The notes under the pieces: generated by a model
Database searches by the model: none
Told to the model about the DNA's origin: nothing
What the model saw: only the letters and a program-made list of their open reading frames with translations
Part shown: piece after piece, positions 1-6,709 of the stretch
How the letters are laid out: each line of letters opens with the position of its first letter
Position numbering within the stretch: the first letter of the stretch is position 1
Assembly: GCF_005886105.2 (NCBI RefSeq)
Contig: NZ_PNCO02000001.1
Coordinates: forward strand, 434,001 to 498,000
DNA: 64,000 nt
Source: Pseudoalteromonas galatheae
Lineage (GTDB): Bacteria > Pseudomonadota > Gammaproteobacteria > Enterobacterales > Alteromonadaceae
Reading direction: 5' to 3'
Position numbers and translations under genes: made by a program

Positions 1-228
1 ATGTCAGTAGATCGTGGGAACTTAACAATGTTATTTGTCGACACGCTAAAGATTAATGACGCTGACTTGAATAAAAGTTTCAGTGAATCAGGTGGCAATT
101 CTGTTTTGGCTATGAAGTTCATTCTTCGTGCCAAAAAAGAGTCTGGATTAGAGATCCCGATGGAGTGGCTATTTAATAATAAGCCGATTTCACAATTAAT
201 AGACGATATTCACGATTTATCGCTCTAA
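1..228 (+). CDS. Peptidyl/acyl carrier domain, probably the C-terminus of a larger synthetase cut by the window edge
   Basis: The 75 visible residues read as a thiolation domain. A helix leads into the motif SGGNSVLAMKF, whose serine (residue 34) would carry the 4'-phosphopantetheine arm. The GGNS form is typical of nonribosomal peptide synthetase carriers (usually GGHS or GGNS) rather than fatty-acid ACPs (usually DSL). The first helix looks slightly short for a complete carrier and the first codon coincides with base 1, so the ATG is probably an internal methionine. I infer a C-terminal carrier of an NRPS-like protein extending left of the window. A stand-alone carrier cannot be excluded. 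It lies 48 bases before the next gene, on the same strand, in what looks like one operon. Confidence 0.65.
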   Translation: MSVDRGNLTMLFVDTLKINDADLNKSFSESGGNSVLAMKFILRAKKESGLEIPMEWLFNNKPISQLIDDIHDLSL

Positions 229-276
229 AAAATTATTAACCCCAATATTTTCAAATAAAAAACAAAGGATAGCAAA

Positions 277-597
277 ATGAGCAACTCAATCTCTTATGAC
301 GAAGCTTACGAAAAAATCACAGCACTTATTTTAGAGCAATGTGACCTGGAAGATCTAAATATTGAAAAAATAGAGCCGCATCACATTTTAAATGCGGATT
401 TGGGACTAGATAGTGTCGACTTTTTGAATGTTATCTTTGACATCGAAAGTGAGTTTGGAATTTCCATTCCTTCAGAAGAGTGGATGAACCGTGCAAGTGA
501 GCAAGCTCCAAATGCTGAAGATAGCGTATTCCGCCTTAGTAACTTTGTTGAAAGTGTACTAGAGCTGGTTGAAGAGCAAGGAGCTGTTCCTGCATGA
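277..597 (+). CDS. Stand-alone acyl carrier protein
   Basis: A 106-residue acyl carrier protein. The motif DLGLDSVDFLNVIF places the phosphopantetheine-accepting serine at residue 46, and the surrounding acidic helix II is typical of type II (free-standing) ACPs. It is about 25 residues longer than a housekeeping AcpP, mostly at the C-terminus. A Shine-Dalgarno sequence, AAAGGA, lies 8 bases before the ATG. The stop codon overlaps the start of the next gene (ATGA at 594-597), which suggests translational coupling with the dehydratase. In context it should hold the growing acyl chain of the neighbouring polyketide/fatty-acid-like enzymes rather than serve general lipid synthesis. The substrate is not deducible. 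Confidence 0.8.
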   Translation: MSNSISYDEAYEKITALILEQCDLEDLNIEKIEPHHILNADLGLDSVDFLNVIFDIESEFGISIPSEEWMNRASEQAPNAEDSVFRLSNFVESVLELVEEQGAVPA

Positions 598-1058
598 ACA
601 TAGAGTATAACCAGCTTATTGATCGGATTATTGAGCATAACAGCTTGGATGCGATCGTCTGCGAAAGTGAGGTGCCCGAAAGGGCGCCGATCTTTGAAGG
701 GCACTTTCCTGGAAATCCGATTATTCCTGGCGTGATCCTTATCGAAATGATGGCGCAAGCAGGTGGCTATATTCACATGCTAAGCAAAAATTTTGAAGAG
801 ATGGCTTATTTAGCGACTGTTCGCTCTGCCAAGTTCAGAAGCTTTGTGACGCCTAATCAAGTGCTAACCATTAGAAGCAAAATAGCACACCATGGAGACG
901 GTTATCTTATTTGTAAAGCTAAAATCTATGATGCAACGGGAGCTGTTGTTGCCGACTCGGAACTGATGTTAAAACTACAACGCTTTGCTAATGAACAAAT
1001 GCGATCACATATAAAAAATATTGCATTGCAAGCAGGATGGAAAGGACATGATTTATAA
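594..1058 (+). CDS. FabZ/FabA-like 3-hydroxyacyl-ACP dehydratase (hotdog fold)
   Basis: This 154-residue single hotdog-domain protein carries the FabZ-type core FEGHFPGNPIIPGV, with probable catalytic His37, and the following helix IEMMAQAGG with Glu51 in the position of the second catalytic residue. The family dehydrates 3-hydroxyacyl-ACP to trans-2-enoyl-ACP. Its start codon overlaps the ACP stop (ATGA) and its end overlaps the start of the next gene, so it belongs to a tightly coupled operon. Position beside a dedicated ACP and a ketosynthase-like protein points to a secondary-metabolite polyene or unsaturated acyl pathway rather than housekeeping FabZ, which normally sits with lpxD/lpxA. 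No enoyl reductase is seen in the visible part, consistent with double bonds being kept. Confidence 0.82.
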   Translation: MNIEYNQLIDRIIEHNSLDAIVCESEVPERAPIFEGHFPGNPIIPGVILIEMMAQAGGYIHMLSKNFEEMAYLATVRSAKFRSFVTPNQVLTIRSKIAHHGDGYLICKAKIYDATGAVVADSELMLKLQRFANEQMRSHIKNIALQAGWKGHDL

Positions 1059-2043
1059 TGCGTATATCTTAGGTGTTGGAGCATCTTTAGAAAATGAAAT
1101 ATTTAATACATTTTCAGATATTAATATAGATAACGATAGATTAATTGGGTTGGAGCAGATCCAATATTCAAATTATATTAAAAAAAAGCGTGATTTGAAT
1201 AATATGTCGGAAAGCCAATGCTTATTGGTCGCGGCATCTGGTGAGGCCATTAATACTTCACCATTTTCAACGAAACCAGAGGTACTTGAAAATGCAAACA
1301 TATATACGGTTTGCTCAATTGGTGAGCGTGATGTAAAGGTTGACGAGCGCACTAAACATGCTTGGACACAAGATGTGTCGACGGTTAACGCCGAAATAGC
1401 AAGGTTAAGACCGACTCAGTTGCTAATGGAACTTGCAAACCTATACTCAGCGAACATTTCTATACTATTCAACATTTGCGGCGAAAGTTTGACCTTTATC
1501 GGTGAGCAAAGCGGTGCTTCTCAAGCTTTTAAGCATGCAATTGAACACACGTTGACTGCGACTGAGTCGCCAATTTCACTCGTTGGTGGTGTCAGCAATG
1601 GCAGTCGAGAGATCATCGCTGAAGCAATCGAGCATTCGGTAAACTCGCTTGCTGAAGGTCGAAAGTTTGCGAAAGCTTCTGCCAGTGCATTGATCTCGAC
1701 TAGTGAGGCTCATCGTGATATCGCAGTAGCTAAGGTCTCACTTGTAGGATCTTATGATGATGAAGCCGCTTTGCTTGAAAAAATCAATGAGCCGCAGTAC
1801 GTAAGTTGTTTAGTTACCACAGAGCTTACTACGGATGTTGAAGGCAGTCTTGACTCAATCACTGAAGGAGATGGTACCAAGATTATAAATTTAACTAAGC
1901 GCTTTGGGTATCTTGCAGAGGCGTCATTGAGCTTCCAGTTTGCACTTGCCGTTGTGTTATTAAATAAGCAGCCAGAAAAGCACTTCCTTGTTGCTTGTCA
2001 AATGATAGATGGTCGCTATCAAACGTATGAAATATCTAAATAA
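1048..2043 (+). CDS. Degenerate beta-ketoacyl synthase, chain-length-factor-like
   Basis: A 331-residue protein with a recognisable but weak thiolase/ketosynthase pattern. A stretch around residues 140-185 matches the ketosynthase nucleophile elbow and following helix, ending in a VGGVSN motif. The active-site cysteine is missing: the site reads IGEQSGASQAF, with Gln154 near the cysteine position, like the EQAG-type elbow of chain-length factors. No HGTxT histidine motif is visible, and the late GH motif reads GY. It is shorter than a typical ketosynthase (about 400 residues). I infer a non-catalytic partner for a ketosynthase encoded left of the window. The ATG at 1048 was chosen over an upstream TTG because GGAAAGG sits just before it. 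It overlaps the dehydratase stop by 11 bases. Confidence 0.6.
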   Translation: MIYNAYILGVGASLENEIFNTFSDINIDNDRLIGLEQIQYSNYIKKKRDLNNMSESQCLLVAASGEAINTSPFSTKPEVLENANIYTVCSIGERDVKVDERTKHAWTQDVSTVNAEIARLRPTQLLMELANLYSANISILFNICGESLTFIGEQSGASQAFKHAIEHTLTATESPISLVGGVSNGSREIIAEAIEHSVNSLAEGRKFAKASASALISTSEAHRDIAVAKVSLVGSYDDEAALLEKINEPQYVSCLVTTELTTDVEGSLDSITEGDGTKIINLTKRFGYLAEASLSFQFALAVVLLNKQPEKHFLVACQMIDGRYQTYEISK

Positions 2044-2060
2044 AACTGAGAGATAGAGAT

Positions 2061-3080
2061 ATGTTAGTAGGTAAAGAAGCGCTCGAATACTCTTCAAGGA
2101 ATATACTGAACAATCAGCGTTATCCTTTTTCTCCTTATCCTGAAGGGTGGTATGCCGTGGCAATGGCGGCTGATATCCCGGTTAAGGGCGTAGAGGCAAC
2201 GAGAGTGTGTGGTGAAGAAGTCGTTGTTTATCGTGCACAAAGCGGTGAGATTAACGTCGTCAATGCTTTTTGCCCCCATCTCGGTGCACACTTGGGCTTT
2301 GGAGGCATTGTACAAGGAGAGTCTATTCGCTGTCCTTTTCATGGCTGGAGGTTTGATTGCTCCGGCAGCTGTGATGATGTCCCTGAAATGCAAAAACCCA
2401 TAAAAGTTAAGATTGGTACTTTTCCCAGTAAAATTGTCAACGGAATGGTGATGGTTTGGTGGTCACCGGAGCGAGACAAAAAGCGCCAGCCAAGTTGGGA
2501 TATTGAGCCGGTTGACTTAACGGGGTGGACTGAGCCTGTGTTGCATGAAGAGTGTATTTGGATATTGAATACCCATGTGCAAGAAATTGCTGAAAATGGG
2601 GTAGATATTGCACATTTCAGCGTGGTACACGGGGCAAATAAGGTCGGTGAAATCGAGTCGGTTGAATATGATGGTGCGGTCGCTACTTGGCAGTCGATAA
2701 GCCAAATTTCTACTCAAACTGGCGATGTTGACTCTGTTACACGCGTCCGTTTATTTGGCTTAGGATTGCAGCAAGTTCATGCACTATCAGCGAACAAATT
2801 TCCGTCTGCGAGAACCTTTCTACATTCTACCCCAATAGATGAACACTCTATTTGTATTCGTTTGGCGGTTTCGATTCAAAAAACCGGTAAAGAAAATCGC
2901 GACTCGCAAATGCTTAGCTTTTTAATCCCAAAACTTGCGGCTGAATTGGCTAAAGATTTTGATATTTGGGAGCGAAAAAAATATCTAGTAAACCCGCCAA
3001 TAAGTAGAGTTGATGGTCCAATCCGACAATTTAGAAAGTGGGCAACACAATTCTATATTGAGTCACCAACTTCTGATTGA
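2061..3080 (+). CDS. Rieske non-haem iron oxygenase (KshA/DAF-36-like)
   Basis: The 339-residue protein has two parts. The N-terminal Rieske domain has [2Fe-2S] ligands Cys71, His73, Cys91 and His94 (CPHLGAH then CPFHGW). The C-terminal mononuclear-iron domain has ENGVDIAHFSVVHG, giving Asn179, Asp182, His185 and His190. A C-terminal stretch with IWERKKY, DGPI and a tryptophan-rich tail ending QFY resembles steroid 9-alpha-hydroxylase KshA and the DAF-36/Neverland group. Rieske oxygenases also act in natural-product tailoring, for example the oxidative cyclisations of prodigiosins. It probably oxidises or desaturates the acyl product of this cluster. Its electron donor is not encoded in the visible segment. 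It lies 17 bases after the chain-length-factor-like gene in the same operon. Confidence 0.85.
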   Translation: MLVGKEALEYSSRNILNNQRYPFSPYPEGWYAVAMAADIPVKGVEATRVCGEEVVVYRAQSGEINVVNAFCPHLGAHLGFGGIVQGESIRCPFHGWRFDCSGSCDDVPEMQKPIKVKIGTFPSKIVNGMVMVWWSPERDKKRQPSWDIEPVDLTGWTEPVLHEECIWILNTHVQEIAENGVDIAHFSVVHGANKVGEIESVEYDGAVATWQSISQISTQTGDVDSVTRVRLFGLGLQQVHALSANKFPSARTFLHSTPIDEHSICIRLAVSIQKTGKENRDSQMLSFLIPKLAAELAKDFDIWERKKYLVNPPISRVDGPIRQFRKWATQFYIESPTSD

Positions 3081-3091
3081 TATCAGTTTTA

Positions 3092-3162
3092 GGGGGGACG
3101 GCAGTATTGTGTTTTTACGATATCAATGAAAACCCATTGATATTGACTAAGTCTCCCAATAC
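3092..3162 (+). promoter_or_regulatory. Structured intergenic segment before the diiron gene
   Basis: The 114-base gap between the Rieske and diiron genes contains a perfect 9-base inverted repeat (ATATCAATG at 3120-3128 and CATTGATAT at 3135-3143) with a 6-base loop. An outer helix can form between GGGGGAC (3093-3099) and GTCTCCC (3151-3157) with one G-U pair. GTATTG (3104-3109) could instead pair with CAATAC (3157-3162), which shares one base with the outer helix. It may be an attenuator, an mRNA processing site or an operator. No poly-T tract follows, so a simple terminator is unlikely. Confidence 0.4.
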
Positions 3163-3194
3163 AGAATTACAATTTTTGAATAGGGAACCTTTCT

Positions 3195-4001
3195 ATGTAT
3201 CTTTCTACAGAGGTTGAAAAAGTCGCGAGTAAATTCAGTGCGCCACCGTTTGATTTTGATGGTTGCTTTATTCATGACTATGACGGAGAGGCATATTTTA
3301 AGTTTATTCTGATTAATGCGTTTTCTATCGCTTTACCGAGTGGTGAAAAGTTTTTCATTGATAGCTTAAAAAAAAGCCTATCTAGTATTGAAGATCCAGA
3401 GACTAAAAGTGCAGTGCGTATCTTCATGATGCAAGAAGCGGTGCACAGCAAGTATCACAGCATTTATAACAAAACATGTTGTAGGGAAAACGGCTACTCG
3501 CTGGCCCGCTTAGAAGCGCCATTTTTATTTAATAGCGCTTATGTAGCAAACAATAATAGTGACCAATATTGCTTAGCCTTAACGGTGTGTTTAGAGCATT
3601 TGACTGCTGTGGCGAGTGAAGCTTTGCTGACCCATGATTGGCTAGATATTTGTGCACCATCAGTCGCAGAATTTTGGAAATGGCATGCCTTAGAAGAAAT
3701 TGATCACCGCTCGGTTGCCTATGATCTGTATATGACTACGTATAAAGATAAGGCATTTTTAAATCAAGTGATGAGTGAGGTTTATCTAAAATTTGCACGC
3801 TTTTTGGAAAAAACCATGCACACAATGGCAAGTAGTGATGGTAAAAGCGCCAAAGCACTAAAAGTTTGGCTTCGAGAGTCTGATTTTATGGTAGGGCAAC
3901 AAGGGGTGATCCCCTATTTTATGCAATTAATTGAGCGCTTCTATGAAGCTGACTTTCATCCAGATACACATTTTGACTTATCAATTTTAGCGTCTTTATA
4001 G
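3195..4001 (+). CDS. Ferritin-like diiron protein of the PF10118 'metal-dependent hydrolase' family
   Basis: A 268-residue, mostly helical protein. Probable metal ligands are Glu51 (GEKFF), Glu81 and His84 (MMQEAVHSKYH), a glutamate in CLEHLTAVASE, and the pair in HALEEIDHRSV. This spacing fits the PF10118 family, described as predicted metal-dependent hydrolases but with a ferritin-like diiron ligand pattern that would also suit an oxidase or oxygenase. As the last gene of a cluster that already has a Rieske oxygenase, it is a good candidate for a second oxidative tailoring step. The actual reaction is unknown. It follows a 114-base structured gap and ends at a bidirectional terminator that marks the right boundary of the cluster. 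Confidence 0.7.
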   Translation: MYLSTEVEKVASKFSAPPFDFDGCFIHDYDGEAYFKFILINAFSIALPSGEKFFIDSLKKSLSSIEDPETKSAVRIFMMQEAVHSKYHSIYNKTCCRENGYSLARLEAPFLFNSAYVANNNSDQYCLALTVCLEHLTAVASEALLTHDWLDICAPSVAEFWKWHALEEIDHRSVAYDLYMTTYKDKAFLNQVMSEVYLKFARFLEKTMHTMASSDGKSAKALKVWLRESDFMVGQQGVIPYFMQLIERFYEADFHPDTHFDLSILASL

Positions 4002-4008
4002 TGAAATC

Positions 4009-4029
4009 GCCTCGCCGAGTTGGCGAGGC
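4009..4029. terminator. Bidirectional terminator between the biosynthetic cluster and sdhC
   Basis: A perfect 8-base stem GCCTCGCC/GGCGAGGC with a 5-base loop lies between two convergent genes. It can serve both, although flanking T-tracts are short. Confidence 0.7.
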
Positions 4030-4037
4030 AATTAAAA

Positions 4038-4421
4038 CTAGCCAAAAAGCTTATAAGCCATGCCAATTACAGCCACTGCAGTGGCGAATAACACGACGTA
4101 AGACATCTTCTTCGCTGAATCAAGTTCTTCACCATAGCCCATATCGTTGATCATGTGCTTGATACCAGCAAAAACATGGTAGATAAAGGCAGTGAAAACT
4201 CCTAAGGTGATCAGCTTAACAAACCAGTGGTCAAGCGCTGATACAACGGTATTAAAACCCGCTTCTGAAGCTAAGCTCAGATAGAAAGCGTATAGCACAA
4301 GAGGGAAAGAAAGAAAAAATAGTACACCTGTTACCCTATGTGCAAAAGACACATAAGCCGTGATCGGCACTTTCACTTTATGAAGACTAATAAAGACCGG
4401 TCGTTTCTTACTTTTATTCAT
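4038..4421 (-). CDS. sdhC: Succinate dehydrogenase cytochrome b556 subunit, solitary copy
   Basis: A 127-residue membrane protein with three predicted helices that aligns end to end, by eye, with E. coli SdhC. The quinone-site residues are present in ITAYVSFAHRVTGV (Ser25, His28, Arg29, matching E. coli Ser27, His30, Arg31). The haem-side segment YHVFAGIKHMINDMGY is also conserved. SdhC anchors complex II and helps bind ubiquinone and haem b. It is odd that no sdhD, sdhA or sdhB follows: the downstream DNA is the convergent biosynthetic cluster. The gene appears intact, so it is either a relocated or duplicated copy, or its operon was split by insertion of the cluster. The 202-base upstream gap holds a small hairpin (4456-4473) but no promoter I can assign confidently. 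Confidence 0.87.
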   Translation of the reverse strand: MNKSKKRPVFISLHKVKVPITAYVSFAHRVTGVLFFLSFPLVLYAFYLSLASEAGFNTVVSALDHWFVKLITLGVFTAFIYHVFAGIKHMINDMGYGEELDSAKKMSYVVLFATAVAVIGMAYKLFG

Positions 4422-4623
4422 ACTAACTTCCGTTTACGATAGACATTTTGTTTACGCATTTTACGAAAAATGCAACATTGACACAAGTTATAAATATATT
4501 CAGATTTGCTACCGGACTCTATTAAATTTTTATTATTTATATACTTATCGTGCGCGCTGAGTCATGTGTAAGGTGGGGGACTCTAGCGCCAAAAACAAAG
4601 CTTTTAGCATTCGCTCAGAGATA

Positions 4624-5073
4624 TCACTCCCACATTGCTTCAAAGTAGCTTTCAAGAATGATACAAGCAGACATGCCATCTACCTTACCTTTTGCAAGGT
4701 TCTTATAGCCACCTTGTTCAAATAAGCGTGCCCTGGCGTCTGCTGTCGTCAAGCGCTCGTCTTGCGTTTCTACCGGCAACCGGAAGTGGTTATGCAGGCG
4801 GTTGGCAAACTTTTTTGCCCTGAATGTTAAATCTTGATTAGTACCATCCATATTCAGTGGTAAGCCAACTACTAATAAATCAGGTTGCCATTCGTTAATA
4901 AATACCGCAATGTCATCCCAATTTGGGATGCCATCGTTTGCCTTAACGGCACCCAAACTTGATGCGGTTGCGGTGATTTCTTGGCCGATGGCCAAGCCGA
5001 TACTTTTAGTGCCAAAGTCAAAACCGATGACGCTACGTTTACCTTTTGGTACTTTTTCTTTTTTGTTTTCCAT
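4624..5073 (-). CDS. ruvX: Putative pre-16S rRNA nuclease / Holliday junction resolvase-like YqgF
   Basis: A 149-residue RNase H-fold protein. Landmarks are the N-terminal strand [16 protein letters not shown] (first catalytic Asp), the central [10 protein letters not shown] segment, and [10 protein letters not shown] followed by a C-terminal [12 protein letters not shown], all diagnostic of the YqgF/RuvX family. The family was first predicted to resolve Holliday junctions and was later shown to process the 5' end of 16S rRNA in E. coli. It is the last gene of the rsmE-gshB-yqgE-ruvX series, 42 bases after yqgE. The N-terminus has an extra lysine-rich stretch of about 14 residues. Confidence 0.93.
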   Translation of the reverse strand: MENKKEKVPKGKRSVIGFDFGTKSIGLAIGQEITATASSLGAVKANDGIPNWDDIAVFINEWQPDLLVVGLPLNMDGTNQDLTFRAKKFANRLHNHFRLPVETQDERLTTADARARLFEQGGYKNLAKGKVDGMSACIILESYFEAMWE

Positions 5074-5115
5074 GAATACTTCGTTTATTAACCTAAGCTC
5101 AAAATGGCAGGTTAG

Positions 5116-5673
5116 TTAAGCATGGCCTGCTTGTGAGCTTAATTGTGCAACGTCGATACCAAGCATTTGCACTGCTTTTTCCCAACGTTTTTCGGGTGGT
5201 GTATTAAATATGATTTCGGGGTCAGCCTCGACAACCAACCAAGTGTTGTCTTTGAGTTCTTCCTCAAGTTGGCCGCTAACCCAGCCTGCATATCCCAAGG
5301 TAATGATAAACCCTTCAGGAGAGTGTGCCGATGTTAAAGAGGCTAAGACGTCTTTGGAAGTGGTGATCATAATTTCAGAGCTAAGTTCTTGGCTTGAGGC
5401 GTAACCAAACTTTGGCGTGTGTAATACAAAGCCTCTATCGGTGTGAACCGGCCCGCCAGCGTAGATATTTACCTTAGCCGCATGACTAGACTTATCATTA
5501 TCTATATCAATTTGATCAAGCAATTCGCCCACGGTGATATCGATAGGGTGGTTTACCACCAACCCCATCGCGCCATCTTCGCTGTGTTCACAAAGATAGG
5601 TTACCGTATGATTGAAAAAAGGGTCGTCCATGCTGGGCATTGCCACTAAAAAGTGATTAGCGAGTGATTTCAT
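5116..5673 (-). CDS. yqgE: YqgE/AlgH family protein (UPF0301)
   Basis: A 185-residue cytoplasmic protein with family hallmarks: an N-terminal NHFLVAMPSMDDPFFNHTV segment, then GAMGLVVNHP, then YAGGPVHTDRGFVLH, and a late GYAGWVSGQLEEEL. The molecular function is not settled; the name AlgH comes from alginate regulation in Pseudomonas. A GGGGG Shine-Dalgarno stretch supports the start. It sits between gshB and ruvX, as in E. coli and many other gammaproteobacteria, suggesting co-transcription. Confidence 0.93.
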   Translation of the reverse strand: MKSLANHFLVAMPSMDDPFFNHTVTYLCEHSEDGAMGLVVNHPIDITVGELLDQIDIDNDKSSHAAKVNIYAGGPVHTDRGFVLHTPKFGYASSQELSSEIMITTSKDVLASLTSAHSPEGFIITLGYAGWVSGQLEEELKDNTWLVVEADPEIIFNTPPEKRWEKAVQMLGIDVAQLSSQAGHA

Positions 5674-5692
5674 AACCAGACCCCCTTAATGG

Positions 5693-6652
5693 TTAGTTTT
5701 TAGTATGGTCGAGTTTTCGCTCGATCGCATCATAAAACTTATCCATAATTGAAATGTCATATGCTGCTTCAATTTCTTTCACACAAGTTGGTGCGGTGAC
5801 GTTGATCTCGGTGAGCTTATCGCCAATGATATCTAGGCCAACGAATATCAGACCCTTTGCCTTTAACGTTGGGGCAATGGCTTCGGCAATTTTCCGGTCC
5901 GATTCGCTAATAGGTCTTGCTTCACCACGGCCGCCTGCCGCGAGATTACCACGAGTTTCACCGCCTTGTGGAATGCGAGCTAAGCAGTATGGCATCACTT
6001 CACCGTCTACCACTAACACGCGCTTATCACCGTCTTTAATGGCTGGAATATAGTTTTGCGCCATAGCATAGCGAGAACCATGCTCGGTAAGCGTTTCGCA
6101 GATCACACCAATATTTGCGTCATCTTGTTTTACTCTAAAAATAGACGCGCCGCCCATCCCATCTAAAGGCTTGAGAATGATATCGCCATGTTTAGCTAAA
6201 AACTCGCGAATTTGTGATTGATTACGTGTAACCAAAGTATCTGGAGTATGTTCGCTAAACCACGCTGTAAATAGCTTTTCATTGGCGTCGCGCAGGCTTT
6301 GTGGTTTATTTACCACCAGCGAACCCGCAAGTTCGGCGCGCTCAAGAATATAAGTGGCGTAAATATATTCGGTATCAAAAGGCGGATCTTTACGCATTAA
6401 AATAACGTCAAGGTCGCCTAAATCGATTTCTTGTTTCTCAGCTAGTTCATACCAATGGGAAGTATCGTCAAATACCTGCGCTTTTGCTGCGGTCGCTTTG
6501 GCAACGCCTTGGTACAAGAAAAGGTCATTCATTTCCATGTAATACAATTCATAGCCGCGCTGCTGTGCCGCCAGCATCATGGCAAACCCGGTGTCTTTTT
6601 TAATGTTAAAGCCACTGATTGGATCGGAAATGATCCCTAATTTAATCGTCAT
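5693..6652 (-). CDS. gshB: Glutathione synthetase
   Basis: A 319-residue ATP-grasp ligase that joins gamma-glutamylcysteine and glycine using ATP. Visible features include the N-terminal IKLGIISDPI strand, MRKDPPFDTEYIYATY, NKPQSLRDANEKL, the ATP-grasp lysine segment ILKPLDGMGGASIFRV, and a glycine-rich GNLAAGGRGEARP loop. The C-terminal EINVTAPTCVKEIE is the family's NVTSPTG-like motif with an altered ending. The start was taken at the second methionine because GGGAG lies about 6 bases before it; an upstream in-frame ATG would add four residues. The gene lies between rsmE and yqgE in the conserved order. Confidence 0.94.
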   Translation of the reverse strand: MTIKLGIISDPISGFNIKKDTGFAMMLAAQQRGYELYYMEMNDLFLYQGVAKATAAKAQVFDDTSHWYELAEKQEIDLGDLDVILMRKDPPFDTEYIYATYILERAELAGSLVVNKPQSLRDANEKLFTAWFSEHTPDTLVTRNQSQIREFLAKHGDIILKPLDGMGGASIFRVKQDDANIGVICETLTEHGSRYAMAQNYIPAIKDGDKRVLVVDGEVMPYCLARIPQGGETRGNLAAGGRGEARPISESDRKIAEAIAPTLKAKGLIFVGLDIIGDKLTEINVTAPTCVKEIEAAYDISIMDKFYDAIERKLDHTKN

Positions 6653-6709
6653 AGACGCTCCCATTGCGCTTGCTGAGTTTACCCATGATATGGGGGTTGC
6701 TCGGTGTAT

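Noticed and set aside
1..228. Calling the first carrier domain a complete stand-alone gene
   Set aside because: The ATG coincides with the first base and the first helix looks short, so an upstream extension is more likely; it is reported as probably partial.
1021..1047. TTG start for the ketosynthase-like gene
   Set aside because: The following ATG at 1048 has a GGAAAGG ribosome site, while TTG has none and would add nine residues read from inside the dehydratase gene.
4422..4623. A strong promoter for sdhC
   Set aside because: AT-rich DNA gives several weak -10-like boxes without proper -35 partners, so none can be chosen.
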